From Streptomyces sp. NBC_00683 (GTDB lineage: Bacteria > Actinomycetota > Actinomycetes > Streptomycetales > Streptomycetaceae), in contig NZ_CP109013.1 of NCBI RefSeq assembly GCF_036226745.1, positions 1,116,001 to 1,180,000 of the forward strand: DNA of 64,000 nt, written 5' to 3'. The notes beneath the pieces were generated by a model. It had not been told where the DNA came from. It made no database searches and was given only the letters and a program-made list of their open reading frames with translations. A program made the position numbers and the translations under genes. This document shows, in pieces, positions 9,287 to 17,756 of this stretch. Positions within the stretch are counted from its first letter, which is position 1, and every line of letters starts with the position of its first letter.

Positions 9287-11053
9287 TCAGCTCCGGTAGA
9301 CGCCGAACTCGTAGAGCGAGTAACCCCAGGGGGTGCCGCGTACCGAGGTGTTCACGCGTACGTAGCGCGCATCGCCCGCGACGTCGATGTCATCGATGCC
9401 GCCGTTCCCCTCGGTCACGGTGTGCACGGTGGTCCAGTCCTGGCCGTTGTCCGAGGTCTGCAGGGTGTACCCCTTGGCGTATGCCGCCTCCCAGGCCAGC
9501 TGCACGTGGTTGAACGAGGTCTTCGCCCCGAGGTCGACCTGCAGCCACTGCTGGTCGGCCCAGTCGCTCGCCCAGCGGGTGTCGAAGGACCCGTCGACGG
9601 CATTGCCCGCGGGGCAGGGGCAGCCGACGCTGTCGGGCTGGAATGTGGAGGCGGTGGCCGGCTTCCCCGCTGCCACGTTCGTTCCGCCGACCTCCGGGGG
9701 CACGACCGTGAAGGACTTCGTCTCGATGCCGACGTTGCCCTTGCCGTCCGACGTCTTGAGGTAGACCTTCCACACGCCGAGCCGGTCGGGCGCGGTGACC
9801 TCGAAGGTGCCGTTGCCCTTGTCCGTGAACCGGGCGTCCGTCAACTGTCCGTTGTTGTCGAGGTACTTGCTGCCGAACAGCACCTGGTGGGTGAGCGCGT
9901 CACCGTCCGGGTCGGCGACGGAGGCCTTCACGGTGAACGGCTTGCCCGCCTGGACCGCCGAGGCGTTGTCGACCGTCATCCCGGTGATCACGGGCGGTGT
10001 GTTGTCGCCCGAGGTGTCCGCTCCGTACGCCTCCTTGACCGCGTAGTACGACAGCCTCTTCTGGCCGGCCGGGAGCAGGTTGAACCAGACACCGCCGAAG
10101 TCGTACTCCGTGCCGTAGTGGAAGAGCGTCGCGCCGAGCGCCACTCCGCTGTGTCCGGTGATGCACTGCCAGGCCCGGCCGTAGCCCTCGGCCTTGGCCA
10201 CGTCGGTCGGCTCGTCCGGTACGCCGTTGGCGTCGTCCGGAACCTCCCACTCACCGGCGGGGCCGCCCTCGGTGACGATGTAGGGCTTGTCGAAGCCCCC
10301 GTTCTCCCAGGTCTGGCGGATGTCACAGACGGCGCCGTAGGAGTTCACCGCGTACAGGTCGAGATCGGGCGCGTTCTTCTTGTAGTACGCCCAGGCACCG
10401 GTCCACGCGTCCGTCGAGGTGACGGGGTGGTCGGGGTCGACTGCGTGGATCTTCTTGGTGATGTCGTTGACGAAGGTCGTGTACGCGTCGCGCTGCTGTT
10501 CCAGGGCGTCACCGCTGTAGCAGTTCTGCAGACCGAGCACGGACTCGTTGCCGACGTTCCACATCAGGACGCCCGCGTGGTCCTTGTAGGCCTCCACCCA
10601 CTTGGGGAACTCGGCGAGCATGTTGTTCTTGTACTCGGTGTCCGTCAGGTAGTTGACGCACCCACCCGCTCCCGGACCGCCGCCCGGCTGGAGCCAGAAC
10701 CCGGCGATGACCTTGATCCCGTTGTCGGCGGCGCTGTCGAGGAGGGGTTTCGTCGTGGCGTCCGTGCCCCAGGTGCGAATGGTGTTGACGCCCATGGACT
10801 TGACGTCGGGCATGTACTTTCCGGCGTCGGCTACGGCGGGGCCCCAGGTCAGACCCTTGACCGTGTACGGCGATCCGTCGACGGTGAGCCGCCAGGCGCC
10901 CTGCGATCCCTCGACTTTCACCACACTTCCGGCCGCCTGCGCGGCGGGCACGGGCATGATGGCCGCTCCGGCGGCGACGAGTGCGGCCACGGTGAGGCGG
11001 GCCGTCGTGCGCCTGCGGCCGTGGGCCGACAGGTTGAGATGTGGCAACTTCAT
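9287..11053 (-). CDS. Secreted clan GH-A glycosidase with C-terminal F5/8 type C (discoidin/CBM32-like) domain
   Basis: A 588-residue exported enzyme. The signal peptide runs to about residue 44 and ends in PAAQAAG. The catalytic TIM barrel of the GH2/GH5-like kind occupies about 50-330, with the acid/base glutamate in WNVGNES (Glu170) and the nucleophile in IVTEGGP (Glu262). An Ig/cadherin-like module follows at about 335-430. A discoidin domain is C-terminal (TNVAAGKPATASTFQ, DTRWASDW, YVRVNTS) and would bind sugar. The exact substrate is not readable; beta-1,3-glucan or a related wall glycan fits the context. ATG 11053 is chosen because the signal peptide begins there; an in-frame upstream GTG would add 21 residues and cover the operator. 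The operator palindrome is 36 bases upstream. Confidence 0.85.
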   Translation of the reverse strand: MKLPHLNLSAHGRRRTTARLTVAALVAAGAAIMPVPAAQAAGSVVKVEGSQGAWRLTVDGSPYTVKGLTWGPAVADAGKYMPDVKSMGVNTIRTWGTDATTKPLLDSAADNGIKVIAGFWLQPGGGPGAGGCVNYLTDTEYKNNMLAEFPKWVEAYKDHAGVLMWNVGNESVLGLQNCYSGDALEQQRDAYTTFVNDITKKIHAVDPDHPVTSTDAWTGAWAYYKKNAPDLDLYAVNSYGAVCDIRQTWENGGFDKPYIVTEGGPAGEWEVPDDANGVPDEPTDVAKAEGYGRAWQCITGHSGVALGATLFHYGTEYDFGGVWFNLLPAGQKRLSYYAVKEAYGADTSGDNTPPVITGMTVDNASAVQAGKPFTVKASVADPDGDALTHQVLFGSKYLDNNGQLTDARFTDKGNGTFEVTAPDRLGVWKVYLKTSDGKGNVGIETKSFTVVPPEVGGTNVAAGKPATASTFQPDSVGCPCPAGNAVDGSFDTRWASDWADQQWLQVDLGAKTSFNHVQLAWEAAYAKGYTLQTSDNGQDWTTVHTVTEGNGGIDDIDVAGDARYVRVNTSVRGTPWGYSLYEFGVYRS

Positions 11054-11088
11054 GGGGGGAGACACTTCCTTGCGGGAGTCGTAAGCGT

Positions 11089-11104
11089 GGGAGAGCGCTC
11101 TCCC
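11089..11104. promoter_or_regulatory. Palindromic operator (copy 2)
   Basis: GGGAGAGCGCTCTCCC is a perfect 16-base palindrome 36 bases before the start of the secreted glycosidase gene. It matches the site before the LacI-type gene. A half site (GGGAGAGCGC) occurs about 25 bases further upstream. Confidence 0.7.
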
Positions 11105-11143
11105 TGATGGGCACACTGCACCCGCCAGGGAGAGCGCAGGGGG

Positions 11144-12259
11144 TCAGGGCAGTTCGTAGTTCTCGTCCAGGACAGCACCGTCACCGGGACGGTTCTGGTC
11201 GTAGCCCCGGGCGTCGCACTGGAGACCGCCGACGACACAGTGCCTGACCATGGCGTTCAGCGTGGCGTCGTCCCAGGCGTTGAAGAAGTCGTAGTGGAAG
11301 GAGTGGCCCGTACCGCTGGCCAGCCTCACCTGCGACATGTCACCGTTGACCGGCCAAGCCATCTTGAACTCGATCATCGGCAGAGCGACCGGATGCGACG
11401 TCGGGCAGACGTTCTGGTTGGCCCCCTGGGCGCCCGGATAGGCCATGTGGGCCTTGTGGTCCGGGGTGTCGAGGTTCTTCCCGTCCCAGCAACTGGGCGC
11501 CTGCATACGGAGGTTGAGCTGCACGTCCGGACGGGACGGGCAGGTGGCCGGGAAGTCGAAGTTGAAGTAGCTCTCCCCGCACTCCCAGCCCTCCACCCTG
11601 CCGGGGTGGTTGCGGAACTCCTCCAGCGTCTGTGTCGGACTGCCGACGACGAACCGCAGCCCCTTCGGGAAGGGCCTGACGCTCCGGTAGTCGGTCACCC
11701 CGGACTTGTAGTAGATGGTCTGCGGACCGACCGGGCGCACCTCCTGGTTGCCGTTGTAGAGGGTCGGCATCCAGTACGCGGACAGGTCACCGGGCGCCTT
11801 GCAGGCGGTTCCGCCCCCGCCGAGCGAGGCGGTGGTGCTGTTCTCGTCCGTGGTGTCGTTGCCCATGAAGGTGTGGTTGTGGGACTTGCCGGTCTGGCCC
11901 GGGTAGACGATCGGGTCCACCGAACCGGTGTGGTTGACCGAACAGTTCGCCTGGAACTCGTGGAAGTACCGGACCGGAGGGATCTCGGCGGACGGCGTCA
12001 CCCCGGTGACCGGCGGATTCGCCGGGATGTATCCGTCGCCGTCCGGATCGTCGCCCGACGGAACAGGGTCGGCCGCCGCCATGACGTGCCCCTGCATGAC
12101 ATGCGACGCCGCGGCGGGCTCGCCGGCCGCCTGCGGGGAGGCATCGGTTGTTCCGGCACCCGCGTTCGTGATCGCGTTGAGCCCCAGGGCCACCAGGGCC
12201 AGGGCCGTGGCGACGATGAGGGCGGACACCAGAGTGGTTCTGCTGAATCTTTCGGCCAT
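11144..12259 (-). CDS. Secreted DUF1996 domain protein
   Basis: A 371-residue exported protein with an N-terminal hydrophobic segment (TLVSALIVATALALVALGLN, residues about 8-27) acting as signal peptide or anchor. A low-complexity linker follows, and then a full DUF1996 domain (about 95-371) with IPPVRYFHEFQANCSVNHTG, HNHTFMGNDTT and CWDGKNLDTPDHKAHMAYP. The domain is rich in His, Asp and Cys, and metal or glycan binding is suspected in the family, but its function is not established. ATG 12259 is chosen for GGAGGT 5 bases upstream; ATGs at 12271 and 12283 are weaker. An operator palindrome stands 132 bases upstream. Confidence 0.85.
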   Translation of the reverse strand: MAERFSRTTLVSALIVATALALVALGLNAITNAGAGTTDASPQAAGEPAAASHVMQGHVMAAADPVPSGDDPDGDGYIPANPPVTGVTPSAEIPPVRYFHEFQANCSVNHTGSVDPIVYPGQTGKSHNHTFMGNDTTDENSTTASLGGGGTACKAPGDLSAYWMPTLYNGNQEVRPVGPQTIYYKSGVTDYRSVRPFPKGLRFVVGSPTQTLEEFRNHPGRVEGWECGESYFNFDFPATCPSRPDVQLNLRMQAPSCWDGKNLDTPDHKAHMAYPGAQGANQNVCPTSHPVALPMIEFKMAWPVNGDMSQVRLASGTGHSFHYDFFNAWDDATLNAMVRHCVVGGLQCDARGYDQNRPGDGAVLDENYELP

Positions 12260-12390
12260 GCGGACCTCCATGCCGCTCTTCATCCGCGCACATCGGGTGC
12301 GCAGTGGGGGGAGAGTGGAGCTGGATGGTGCACCCGGGAGGGACCGACCCAGTGCGGCTCGAGGCCGGGACCCCTTGCGGGAGACCCCTG

Positions 12391-12404
12391 GGAGAGCGCT
12401 CTCC
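12391..12404. promoter_or_regulatory. Palindromic operator (copy 3)
   Basis: GGAGAGCGCTCTCC is a perfect 14-base palindrome identical to copy 1, upstream of the DUF1996 gene. Confidence 0.7.
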
Positions 12405-12728
12405 AAAGCGGTGCCAGTGTTACGCCGCCGCTGAGAGCATGTCAATAGTCTGTGAACGATGCGCCATGCAAAGGCAGTTGATGCGGGCCCGGCCGGCAAC
12501 AGTGTGCGGTAGCGACAAATCCGGCGCCGGGCGAGGGGCGGCAGGGCAGCGCACGCGACAGCGGGCCGGAGGAACGCGTCACCGCGGCAGGGTGCCTGAC
12601 GGGCAGGCCCGGCACGCCGGGTGCGGACCGCCGCCGGGGCGCACAACGTTCGGGCGAGGCCGGTCGCGCGGGAGAACGAACGGGCGCGCAGAAGACGGGC
12701 AGGCGCCCCCGGTCAACGCACGAACGGC

Positions 12729-12764
12729 CCGTTACGGCAGGGGGCCACCCTGCTGCCGTAACGG
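12729..12764 (-). terminator. Hairpin terminator after the S1 protease gene
   Basis: CCGTTACGGCAG at 12729-12740 pairs perfectly with CTGCCGTAACGG at 12753-12764. An inner GGG/CCC extension is possible. It lies 78 bases beyond the protease stop in its direction of transcription. Confidence 0.7.
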
Positions 12765-12841
12765 ACCGTCGTATTGCCGCCGGATCGCCGGGAGACCGGC
12801 GACGGCATGGGGCGGGGGCCGTACGGGCCCCCCGCGGATCG

Positions 12842-13990
12842 TCAGGCCGTGTGGAGCGTCAGCCCGTACCGGTTGAGGATCTCGTTGATCGGCTGGTGCC
12901 AGGTCTCGCCACCGCCGCTGCAGTTGCCCCAGCCGCCCGAGGTGACACCCTGCGCCTGGTCGCCGCTGATGAACGAGCCGCCCGAGTCACCCGGTTCGGC
13001 GCACACGCTGGTCTTGGTCATCTGGTGGACGGCGCCCTGGCTGTAGTTCACCGTCTCGTTCTTGGCCAGTACGTTTCCGCAGTGCCAGTGCGTGGTGGAG
13101 CCGGAGCGGCAGATCGAGGCGCCTATGGGAGCCTCGTTGGAACCGCGGACCAGCTGGTCGGAGACCGTGCCCCAGCCGAGGACCACCGGGACGGTCCACC
13201 AGCCGCTGCCCACGTTCACCCAGGCGTAGTCGTTGTCCGGGAAGGACGATCCCTGGAAGTTGCCGATGGCCGAGCCGTCCCAGCCCCGGACCGCTCCGCC
13301 GACGCCACTGCAGTGCCCGGCGGTGACGAAGCCGCCGTGCACCGAGAAGCCGATGGAACAGCGGACGTTGCCCGTGTAGTACGGGTCGCCGCCGACCGTT
13401 CCCGCGGCAAAGGTCTGCGGGGCCGCGGCAGTCTGCTTCACGGTGACAGGCCCGGCTTTGCGCGCCTTGGCGACGAAGGCGCGGACATCGTTGTCACCCT
13501 GCTCGGAGGCGACGACGTTCACCACGACGCTGTTCGCCCTGGGATCGACGTGCCAGCTGCTGACCCCGCTGGGCGCGGAGAGTGCGTCCAGCCGGCTCTT
13601 GGCCGCGTCGAGCTGCTTCGCGGTGTGGTCGACGAGGCGGACGTCGGCGCCGGTCGCCCGGACGGACCGGGCTGTCCCACTGTCGGTGACGGCCACGGTC
13701 AGCTTGCCGCTGTCCGCGTCGAACCAGGAGCCGCCGAACGATGGTCCGGCTGCGCGTTGCGCGGTGCCCTGCAGGGCCGTTGCCGCCTTCTCGGCGGTGA
13801 GTCGCGCCTCGGCCTGACTCTTCGTCAGGCCCAGGTCCTTCTGCATCGCCGCGATCAGGGCGGCGCTGGCCCGGGGTTCGGCGGCGGAGGGGGAGTCCGC
13901 CGCGCTGGCCTGGGTGAGGCCGGCGGTTGCCCAGGTACCGATGATGAGCAGTGCGGACAGACCGGTCCGCACCATCGTCGTATGTCTCAA
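12842..13990 (-). CDS. Secreted S1 family serine protease (streptogrisin / alpha-lytic protease type)
   Basis: A 382-residue preproenzyme. The signal peptide ends near residue 30 (TQASAAD). A prodomain of the alpha-lytic type follows (ASAALIAAMQKDLGLTKSQA at about 41-60, then the region to about 195). The mature chymotrypsin-fold domain shows the triad: His in VTAGHCSG, Asp in DNDYAWVNVG and Ser in AEPGDSGGSFIS. Cys pairs typical of streptogrisins are visible. The start is TTG 13990, preceded by AAGGGG at 7 bases; ATG 13975 is the alternative. The perfect 18-base palindrome 63 bases upstream places this protease in the same predicted regulon as the secreted glycosidase. Confidence 0.93.
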   Translation of the reverse strand: MRHTTMVRTGLSALLIIGTWATAGLTQASAADSPSAAEPRASAALIAAMQKDLGLTKSQAEARLTAEKAATALQGTAQRAAGPSFGGSWFDADSGKLTVAVTDSGTARSVRATGADVRLVDHTAKQLDAAKSRLDALSAPSGVSSWHVDPRANSVVVNVVASEQGDNDVRAFVAKARKAGPVTVKQTAAAPQTFAAGTVGGDPYYTGNVRCSIGFSVHGGFVTAGHCSGVGGAVRGWDGSAIGNFQGSSFPDNDYAWVNVGSGWWTVPVVLGWGTVSDQLVRGSNEAPIGASICRSGSTTHWHCGNVLAKNETVNYSQGAVHQMTKTSVCAEPGDSGGSFISGDQAQGVTSGGWGNCSGGGETWHQPINEILNRYGLTLHTA

Positions 13991-14052
13991 GGGAGTGCCC
14001 CTTCGTGTTGTTCCAGCATCGTGGGGGTGGAACAGGAAGCATCCGAGAGTGT

Positions 14053-14070
14053 TCTGAGAGCGCTCTCAGA
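14053..14070. promoter_or_regulatory. Palindromic operator (copy 4)
   Basis: TCTGAGAGCGCTCTCAGA is a perfect 18-base palindrome with the same 12-base core GAGAGCGCTCTC, located 63 bases upstream of the S1 protease start. The flanking bases differ from the other copies (TG/CA instead of GG/CC), so affinity may differ. Confidence 0.65.
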
Positions 14071-14245
14071 AGTGCCGCAACGGACTGTAGTCCAGATCGA
14101 TGAACAGGTCCATGCCAATGACACCCCGGTTGGGCGGATGCACTCGTCCGGTGAGCCGTCAGCGGTCCTGCTGTCACGGGAAACGGACGACTCCGAGGCC
14201 GCGAGGAGCAGTCGACGGCCGGCGGCCGGCGGCCCATGGTCCCGA

Positions 14246-15757
14246 TCAGGGTGCCAGCAATGGGAGTCCGGCCTCGCGCCACCCCGTACGGAACGTCTCC
14301 CACGCGCCGCCGGAGTCGCCGGCGGCGGTGTCCCAGGTCCTCACCGCACCCGTGGGACCGCCGACCGGCGGCCAGCCCGCATCGCCGGTGGCGGCGAAGC
14401 CTGCCCATGCCCGCATCATGCGCCCCGAGAGCTCGTGATCGGCGGGGGCCGGAGGGCCGCCCACGAGGAAGTGGACGCTCTCCTCGTCGAGGTTGCCGAA
14501 GGCGAACGGGATGTCCGCGCAGTGCCAGGCCCGGACGGGTTCGCCCTGACCACCGCGCTGCCGGGCGAACCGGGACAGGAAGGCCCGGCCGCCTGCCCGC
14601 GCATGGGATTCGGCGAGTCTGCTGCTGTACTCGCCGAACAGCATGTCTCCGTACACGGCCAGGAAGACATCGAGTACGGGAGCACCGGGCATTCGTGCGC
14701 GGTAGTCGTCCAGCAGCGCCGAGGGCAGCCGGAAGTCTGCGGCGAAGAGGGCGAGTTGCTCCTCGGTGGTGATCTTCGCGCTGCTGCCGACGGCGTCCAG
14801 CAGCCAGTACTCCTCGGTCGTGTGGCAGACGAGCAGATCGACATCCGACGCGCCGCCGGCTGCGGACGCAGTGAGGGGGTCCAGCGGCAGCGTCTCGCCG
14901 CCCGCCACCGGCCCGTAGATGGCCGGGTCGTAGTGGCGCTGTCCCGATGCCGGGTCGCGGCGGTAGGCGTCGGCCACGGTGTCCGAGGCGTCGACGAGGG
15001 CGCCCGGGGAAGCGGAGACGAGGCCGTCGTACGTGGCCGGCACGCCCGCTGCGGCGGCGACCTCCTGGGTGGTGCGGGCAGCGGATTCCGGGGAGGCGCA
15101 GGAGTTCACGGCGCTGTGTGCGACGGCACGGCGGAACAGTCCGCGCGCCCGGTCCATCGCCTTCAGGCAGGCCACGGAGGTCGCTCCGGAGGACTGTCCG
15201 GCCACGGTGACGTTGTCGACGGCGCCGCCGAACGCGGCGATGTGGTCCCGCACCCACTCCAGGGCGGCGATCTGGTCGAGCAGGCCCCGGTTGTCCGGGC
15301 AGGGCTCCCCGCGACCGACGGCCGGGACGTGCCCGAACCCCTCGAAGCCGAGACGGTAGTTGAGCGAGACCACGACGAGTCCGTGTCCGGCAAGGGCCGT
15401 GCCGTCGAAGTCGGGCTGCGCGGAGGAGCCGAAGACGTAGGCTCCGCCGTGGATCCAGACGAGCACCGGGAGCGCGTCGCCGGGGCCGCCCGGGGTCCAG
15501 ATGTTGAGGCTGAGGACGTCCTCGTCGCCGGGTGACCAGCTTGGCGCTCCGGGCAGTTGTGCGGACTGCGGGGCGACAGGTCCGAACGCCGCGCAGTCCC
15601 TGATGCCGTCCCAGGCGGCGGCAGGGCGCGGGGCCCGGAGCCGGCCGACACCGAACGGCGGTGCGGCGTACGGGATTCCGCGCAGCACGACGACTGAGGG
15701 ACTGCTCGCGGTCCGCCGTCCGCGGACCGCTCCCTGCCTCGTCCTGAACACCGTCAT
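14246..15757 (-). CDS. Type B carboxylesterase / lipase
   Basis: A 503-residue alpha/beta hydrolase of the carboxylesterase type B family. The second family signature appears as EDVLSLNIWTPG, the oxyanion region as LVWIHGGAY, the nucleophile elbow as VAGQSSGATS, and the catalytic histidine in HCADIPFAFGN. There is no clear signal peptide, so it is probably cytoplasmic. It hydrolyses carboxylic esters; the natural substrate is unknown. It is monocistronic, with about 135 bases to the murE-like gene upstream and 255 bases to the protease gene. Confidence 0.9.
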   Translation of the reverse strand: MTVFRTRQGAVRGRRTASSPSVVVLRGIPYAAPPFGVGRLRAPRPAAAWDGIRDCAAFGPVAPQSAQLPGAPSWSPGDEDVLSLNIWTPGGPGDALPVLVWIHGGAYVFGSSAQPDFDGTALAGHGLVVVSLNYRLGFEGFGHVPAVGRGEPCPDNRGLLDQIAALEWVRDHIAAFGGAVDNVTVAGQSSGATSVACLKAMDRARGLFRRAVAHSAVNSCASPESAARTTQEVAAAAGVPATYDGLVSASPGALVDASDTVADAYRRDPASGQRHYDPAIYGPVAGGETLPLDPLTASAAGGASDVDLLVCHTTEEYWLLDAVGSSAKITTEEQLALFAADFRLPSALLDDYRARMPGAPVLDVFLAVYGDMLFGEYSSRLAESHARAGGRAFLSRFARQRGGQGEPVRAWHCADIPFAFGNLDEESVHFLVGGPPAPADHELSGRMMRAWAGFAATGDAGWPPVGGPTGAVRTWDTAAGDSGGAWETFRTGWREAGLPLLAP

Positions 15758-15893
15758 CCGCGCTCCCCCGTTGCGTCTGCCGCCTCCTCGGACGGCACGG
15801 TGTTCAGCCTTTCACCGGGCGGGCCGTGCGGGCCAACACCAAGATCGCATCCGTTGACGCACTTCCGATGTGAATCGGGGCCTTGCCCCGGAC

Positions 15894-17378
15894 CTACAGC
15901 GGGCTCTGCGGCAGTGCGATTTCGCGCACGGTGGCCATGTCGCTGAACGGGATCAGCTCGTCGCCGACGATCTGGTGGGGCTCGCTCCCCTTGCCGGCGA
16001 TCAGCACGATGTCGTCCGGGCCCGCCGCGGACAGGGCGAACTCGATGGCGCTACGGCGGTCGGCGCGGCGTTCGAACGGGGTGCCGGTGGCCTCGATGCC
16101 GGGTGCGACCTGGTCCAGGATCGCCTCGGGGTCCTCGTGGCGCGGGTTGTCCGAGGTGAGGACGCACAGGTCGGAGTGGGTACCGGCGATCGTTCCCATC
16201 TCGGCCCGCTTGGTGGTGTCCCTGTCGCCGCCGCAGCCGAAGACGGTGATGACCTTGGCCGGGGCGAAGCCGCGGACGGTACCGAGGACCTTGTTCAGCG
16301 AGTCCGGGGAGTGCGCGTAGTCCACGATCACCGACGTTCCCTGCGGTGTCGTGAAGCGCTCGAACCGGCCCGGGATCTGCGGCATCCGCTCGAGCGCGGC
16401 GACCAGCCCTGCGAGGTCGTGTCCCAGGAGGTGGCAGGCGGCCACCGTGGCCAGCGCGTTCGCCACCGAGAACCGGCCGGGTGAGGGGATCGCCGCCGGG
16501 TACTTGCGGCCGTCGTGGTGCAGGGTGAAGCGGGTGCCCGATGCGTCCACGGAGAGGTCGGTCGCCCGGTAGTCCGCATCGGTGTCGAGGGCGTACGTGG
16601 TCACCGCGCCGGGCATCATCGCCTGGATGCCGGCTCCCACCGGGTCGTCCGCGTTGACCACGGCGCGCCGGCACAGCCCCTGGAAGAGGCGCAGCTTCGC
16701 GTCCCGGTAGTTCTCCATCGTTCCGTGGTCGTCCAGGTGGTCCTGGCTCAGGTTGGTGAAGACACCCACGTCGATGAAGGTGCGGTCCACCCGGTGCGTG
16801 AGCAGGCCCATCGACGTGGCCTCCAGGACCACATTGCCCACTCCCCTGTCCCGCATGCACCCCAGCAGGTACTGCAGGTCGGGCGATTCCGGTGTGGTCA
16901 GCACGGACTGAGGCATCGGGATCAGCTCGTCGCCGATGCGGCTGCCGGCGGTGCCGATGACGCCGCTCCGCACGCCCTCGGAGATCCGCAGCACGGACTC
17001 GACCATGTACGAGACGGAGGTCTTCCCGTTGGTGCCCGTGATCGCCACCATGTCCATCTGCTTCCCCGGCTCGCCGAAGTAGCGCGATGCGACGACCGCG
17101 GCCGCGACACGGGTGTCCGGCACCCGCACGACGCAGACGTCGGCCGCTGCGGCGGGCAGCACGCAGCTGTCGTCCACGATGACCGCCACCGCGCCCCGGG
17201 CAAGGGCGGGGGCCACGGATTCCGGGCCGCCCTCCACATGTCCCGGCACCGCGATGAACAGGGATCCCGGTGCCACCCGGTCCGCGTCGAAGGTCGTTCC
17301 CGCGGTGATCACGGTCTTCTCCGGGTCACCCTGGAGTAGGTCGTGGTCCTGCCCGGCCAGCAGCGCGCTCAGCTTCAA
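15894..17378 (-). CDS. murE: MurE-like UDP-N-acetylmuramoyl-tripeptide ligase, paralogue outside the dcw cluster
   Basis: A 494-residue Mur ligase that should add meso- or LL-diaminopimelate to UDP-MurNAc-L-Ala-D-Glu. Three domains are visible: an N-terminal UDP-binding domain, the ATPase domain with ITGTNGKTSVSY (residues about 113-124), and a C-terminal domain with VFGCGGDRD. The DNPR motif in LTSDNPRHEDP is the hallmark of diaminopimelate specificity. YRDAKLRLF carries the lysine that is usually carbamylated. No mraY, murF, murD or fts genes adjoin it, so it is not the dcw copy and is probably a second one. The start is TTG 17378 with AGGGA 5 bases upstream. It might serve wall remodelling or act as a peptide ligase for the neighbouring operon (speculative). 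Confidence 0.85.
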   Translation of the reverse strand: MKLSALLAGQDHDLLQGDPEKTVITAGTTFDADRVAPGSLFIAVPGHVEGGPESVAPALARGAVAVIVDDSCVLPAAAADVCVVRVPDTRVAAAVVASRYFGEPGKQMDMVAITGTNGKTSVSYMVESVLRISEGVRSGVIGTAGSRIGDELIPMPQSVLTTPESPDLQYLLGCMRDRGVGNVVLEATSMGLLTHRVDRTFIDVGVFTNLSQDHLDDHGTMENYRDAKLRLFQGLCRRAVVNADDPVGAGIQAMMPGAVTTYALDTDADYRATDLSVDASGTRFTLHHDGRKYPAAIPSPGRFSVANALATVAACHLLGHDLAGLVAALERMPQIPGRFERFTTPQGTSVIVDYAHSPDSLNKVLGTVRGFAPAKVITVFGCGGDRDTTKRAEMGTIAGTHSDLCVLTSDNPRHEDPEAILDQVAPGIEATGTPFERRADRRSAIEFALSAAGPDDIVLIAGKGSEPHQIVGDELIPFSDMATVREIALPQSPL

Positions 17379-17756
17379 GATGTTCCCTTCGAGGGTGGCT
17401 GTGGCCGTGGTGGGGCCGTCGCCGGGGCGCAGCGACGGCGGTGCGCCGAAGCTGCGGTGGTGAAGTGGGGCTCGTGCGCCGTGCGGCGAGCGCTGTGCGA
17501 CGAGCGGTATGCGATGAGCGAGGTGCGATGGGCAGTACGCGTGGCGGAGCAGCGGGACGGGGCAGAGCCCCGGTCAGGAACCGCTGAAGATCGCTAGCCG
17601 TGTCCGTGCAGGACGGTGCGGCTGCTCGCGGACGCATCGAGGGCGGCCTGGTGCAGGCACTTCCCCATGACACTGATGCGACCCATGAGCCGAGTGTACG
17701 TCCGCACAGGTGATCCGGATTCCGCTTCGCCGAGGTGAGGCGGCCGTGCGGGCCGG
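17379..17756. other. Intergenic region upstream of murE
   Basis: This 378-base gap separates the murE-like gene from the end of the ABC ATPase gene. It holds the 30-codon minus-strand frame at 17594-17686. The part nearest murE (17455-17560) has several imperfect GCGA/TGCGATGAGC-type repeats. I see no other gene. Confidence 0.5.
17594..17686 (-). CDS. Possible 30-residue leader peptide upstream of murE
   Basis: A short frame opens with ATG 17686 and ends with TAG at 17594. It encodes 30 residues with one Cys and two His, starting MGRISVMGKCLHQAALD and ending in VLHGHG. It lies 70 bases after the ABC ATPase stop and 215 bases before the murE start. Short cysteine-containing leader peptides occur before some Streptomyces sulphur and transport genes, but this one matches none that I know. 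It lacks a good ribosome binding site (TACACT stands about 9 bases upstream as a possible -10 of a leaderless promoter). Confidence 0.3.
   Translation of the reverse strand: MGRISVMGKCLHQAALDASASSRTVLHGHG

Larger units (their letters stand above)
12260..12841. other. Intergenic region with an operator and a terminator
   Basis: This 582-base gap separates the DUF1996 gene start from the end of the S1 protease gene. It contains the palindrome at 12391-12404 and the hairpin at 12729-12764. I see no convincing gene; the open frames here overlap on both strands and lack ribosome binding sites. Confidence 0.6.

Noticed and set aside
9158..11107. A 649-codon plus-strand frame
   Set aside because: It is antisense to the secreted glycosidase, which has a signal peptide and catalytic glutamates.
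12851..15535. An 894-codon plus-strand frame
   Set aside because: It is antisense to the S1 protease and carboxylesterase genes, which carry intact catalytic motifs.
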